Positions 62,901-64,000 of a stretch of 64,000 nucleotides of DNA are shown piece after piece. How positions within the stretch are numbered: position 1 is the first letter of the stretch; each line of letters begins with the position of its first letter. Made by a program: the position numbers and the translations under genes. The notes beneath the pieces were generated by a model, which worked only from the letters and a program-made list of their open reading frames with translations, was not told the origin of the DNA and did not search any database. Origin of the DNA: an uncultured delta proteobacterium (GTDB lineage Bacteria; Myxococcota_A; UBA9160; JAFDET01); contig CAMYLJ010000019.1 of the NCBI GenBank assembly GCA_947259215.1, positions 1 through 64,000 of the forward strand, written 5' to 3'.

Positions 62901-64000
62901 GGCCGAGGGCGGCTCCAACATTCCGGAGACGGCGGCCTGGACCGGATCGGCTTTCGGGCCCGAGAGCTCCACCGCCACCACGGGTGAGTGGCGGGTCATG
63001 CAGGGTGCGGAGTCACCCACCCGGGACGAGAAGATCGTCATCGGCGTCACCGAGGACGGGAAGACCTCGGGCATGCTCTGGAACGGCGCGACCTGGAGCG
63101 CCTTCCCGATGGGCTCGCTCGCCAGCGTCGACCAGACGTTCTGGTGGAGCGTCGACGTCCGCTACGAGGCCGCCAGCGGCGACGCCGTGGTGGTCTGGGC
63201 CAACGGAAGCTCGGGCAGCGCTGGGTTGTCGTACGCCACGTGGGACGGCAGCAGCTGGAGCTCGGTGCAGACCATCGCCACGCCCCTGAGCGGGACGGTC
63301 CGCCAGATCCAGCTCGAGGCCAGCCCGACCTCCGACGAGATGGTGCTGGTCGTGAGCAACTCCAGCAGCCAGGACTACGCCCTGGTCTGGAACGGCTCGA
63401 ACTGGACCGACGCGCCCTCGCAGATCCTCAGCGGCTCGGGGACCGGCAACGACCGCACGGACATCTACGTGGCCTACGAGCAACAGAGCAGCCACGCGCT
63501 GGTCACCTACGCCACGGGCTCCACGGGGGTCTCCACCCACGTCTGGAACGGAACGGCGTGGGTCGCAGGCGCGAGCGCCGCGGCCCCGGGAAGCGTCACG
63601 GGCAATGCGCGCTGGACCACGCTCGCCTCGGATCCCGGCAGCGACCGGATCGCCATGGGCGTGCTGACCTACAACAACGAGCTCTGGCTCAGCGTGTGGG
63701 ACGGCTCCGGCTGGACCGACACGACCCTGGTATCGACGTCGTCTCCGACCACGACGGCACCCACGATCGCCGTCGCATTCGAGAGCGACTCCGGCCAGGC
63801 GCTGGCCGCCTACGGCGAGAGCGGCGTCAGCAACGTCCGCTACCGGACCTGGAGTGGCTCGGGCTGGTCCGCGGAGCAGACCGACGGGCCCGCGCTCGGC
63901 GCCACGCCCAACTCGATGACGCTCGACTCCGACCCCGGCTCCGATCGCATCATGCTCTCGGTGCAGGATTCCGGAAGCGACCTCAACTACGTGCTCTGGG
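59956..64000 (+). CDS. Giant LEPR-XLL/DUF4347 surface or secreted protein, 5' part, runs off the window
   Basis: The frame is open for 1348 codons from the ATG at 59956 to the edge. Residues 25-38 read LLEELEQRILLSAD, a variant of the LEPR-XLL N-terminal motif. There is no ordinary signal peptide. DUF4347 covers about 78-235 with VHIVSHGSEG (His140) and LLFYGCDLA (Cys183), like the His-Gly/Cys pair of caspase-fold peptidases. A DNRLRE-type module lies near 61290-61815 (SYIQLKNPTTNAGSSGSMVIDRE). A PKD domain follows (WTIDWGDGTTEAIVGSPSSVTHVYTRAG). About six propeller blades of the NHL kind (FGPDGNLYVSSFNTNSILRYDGATGAFID) run 62090-62850. Six 51-residue WxGxxW repeats run 63070-63900. It looks like an adhesin or matrix protein exported by the genes upstream. 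Confidence 0.88.
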   Translation, partial: MDGVGSRLETSVAKRPPPRDSRRPLLEELEQRILLSADVMPVPLDPDVLDPQASQDSASQVEMLDDEAAAAPSVATPSRELAFVDTGVQGWEQLVDDLEAGREGRSLEVVLLDAERDGIEQISEVLADYRALDAVHIVSHGSEGAVQLGSAWLSAETLDGHRDQIASWGTALSQNGDLLFYGCDLAGEEQGAAFVSSLAELTGADVAASADPTGSSLLGGDWELEYTTGGIESRTAFGAELQQSWSQVLAAGVDASSSGSTTDQASISVSHTTSGTNRLMLVGVSMQPNAESVSSVTYNGASLTLVGTEENPGGKARVEIWQLLAPETGTHDVVVNLTGTSHKGVGVGVMTFTGVNQTAPTLTFSSDSGNSATASTTLSSAADDLVFGVVGSHKGAAAAPGAGQTEYWDVAINSANGSGTIEAGAASVATSWTVNDDEWSAAAVSVQSDTNSAQTASLSPVQDSYIQLKNPTTNAGSSGSMVIDRETSDLQRALVEFDLSSIPAGSTITSATLNLEATQVGGALTVDVYQLLESWAEGSTTWNNWSTPGGVFDAAALDSLTTNSTGQHSFDITALVQDWLDGAEPNHGVLVGSPDGGGDRTVTYDSREGGVPPSLDIVYTAVAPDAAISVSGSDTTVAGSAYTLNLSSSYPGSITGWTIDWGDGTTEAIVGSPSSVTHVYTRAGFTYNILAAASDGSSTFFESELLVPSYTTNDGLVRYEPISGASLQQFATGDGLTDPYEVIVGPDGNFYVTGMGSDNVLRYDRSGNFIDEFVVANDGGLDEPVGIAFGPDGNLYVSSFNTNSILRYDGATGAFIDSFASGGGLTGPMAMAFGADGNLYVAGFSSGNVVRYNGTTGAFIDVFASGLSTPEDLAFGPDGHLYVTSPSINEVLRFNGTTGASMGVFTSGGSLDGATGLAFSPDGYLYVASYYGDNVLRFDAATGAYVDEFFAGGTGGLDGPTYLNFVPAHQVTATVAPGTAIWAEGGSNIPETAAWTGSAFGPESSTATTGEWRVMQGAESPTRDEKIVIGVTEDGKTSGMLWNGATWSAFPMGSLASVDQTFWWSVDVRYEAASGDAVVVWANGSSGSAGLSYATWDGSSWSSVQTIATPLSGTVRQIQLEASPTSDEMVLVVSNSSSQDYALVWNGSNWTDAPSQILSGSGTGNDRTDIYVAYEQQSSHALVTYATGSTGVSTHVWNGTAWVAGASAAAPGSVTGNARWTTLASDPGSDRIAMGVLTYNNELWLSVWDGSGWTDTTLVSTSSPTTTAPTIAVAFESDSGQALAAYGESGVSNVRYRTWSGSGWSAEQTDGPALGATPNSMTLDSDPGSDRIMLSVQDSGSDLNYVLW
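63079..63870 (+). repeat. Six 51-residue repeats with a WxGxxW motif inside the giant protein
   Basis: WNGATW (63079), WDGSSW (63241), WNGSNW (63388), WNGTAW (63544), WDGSGW (63697) and WSGSGW (63850) recur every 49-54 residues. Between them lie strands such as DEMVLVVSNSSSQDYALVW and SDRIAMGVLTYNNELWLSVW. This is the layout of a beta-propeller of short blades. The array likely continues past the window edge. Confidence 0.75.

Overview
The window is about 70% GC, densely packed with genes, and comes from a Gram-negative bacterium. Evidence for the outer membrane is a TonB-dependent receptor, TolC-like and RND efflux parts, several lipoproteins and a heptose phosphatase for LPS. The gene mix (GMC oxidoreductases paired with gluconate-dehydrogenase-subunit-3-like proteins, MshEN-GAF and PilZ proteins, a PEP-CTERM protein, a giant LEPR-XLL/DUF4347 protein) suggests a deltaproteobacterial or Myxococcota-like lineage. 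No rRNA or tRNA is visible, so this placement is inference. No insertion sequence, phage gene or CRISPR array was recognised.

Layout. 1-6.1 kb (minus): the start of an RND pump with its adaptor, a GMC oxidoreductase with small subunit, and three small lipoproteins. 6.1-14.3 kb: a FABP-like protein, a TetR regulator divergent from a GntH-like metallo-beta-lactamase-fold protein, then a complete CusCBA-type heavy-metal RND operon. 14.3-22 kb: an M48 peptidase fused to a propeller-like tail, an MshEN-GAF protein, a PEP-CTERM protein, a sugar nucleotidyltransferase preceded by a coupled minigene, and a CorC/CNNM transporter. 22-29 kb: a minus-strand redox block (VOC, two aldo/keto reductases, a second GMC plus small subunit), then MiaE and a dienelactone hydrolase. 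28.7-31.4 kb: a BtuB-like receptor and a secreted TonB-CTD protein behind a cobalamin riboswitch. 31.4-40.4 kb: housekeeping genes (class V aminotransferase, dGTPase, CutA, QueE, PilZ) and a large unusual DHH-like, RNase-E-like disordered protein. 40.4-45.1 kb (minus): a MoxR-DUF58-TgpA-GmhB operon. 45.2-51.3 kb: PrmA, a REC-PAS-GGDEF-EAL protein and a BarA-like hybrid kinase.

51.4-64 kb (plus) is the most interesting part. It is a tightly spaced run of a GAF-HlyD fusion, a PqqD-M50-HlyD fusion, a truncated SecA paralogue, another HlyD-type adaptor and a membrane diguanylate cyclase. These lead into a giant surface or secreted protein (open at the window edge) that starts with an LEPR-XLL-type motif and a DUF4347 domain carrying a caspase-like His-Gly/Cys arrangement. 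The arrangement reads as a dedicated export, processing and c-di-GMP control locus for the giant protein. That is inference from gene content and spacing.

A second theme is small-scale architecture at start/stop junctions. A 41-bp unit is present three times at the tgpA/gmhB junction, and a 47-bp unit is present twice at the cutA junction. Each repeats an overlapping stop/start, creating 14-16-codon coupled minigenes. A 9-codon minigene with a good Shine-Dalgarno likewise overlaps the start of the sugar nucleotidyltransferase gene. Short perfect inverted repeats lie in several control regions (PilZ leader, CusC leader, hybrid-kinase/HlyD divergent region, moxR/prmA divergent region).
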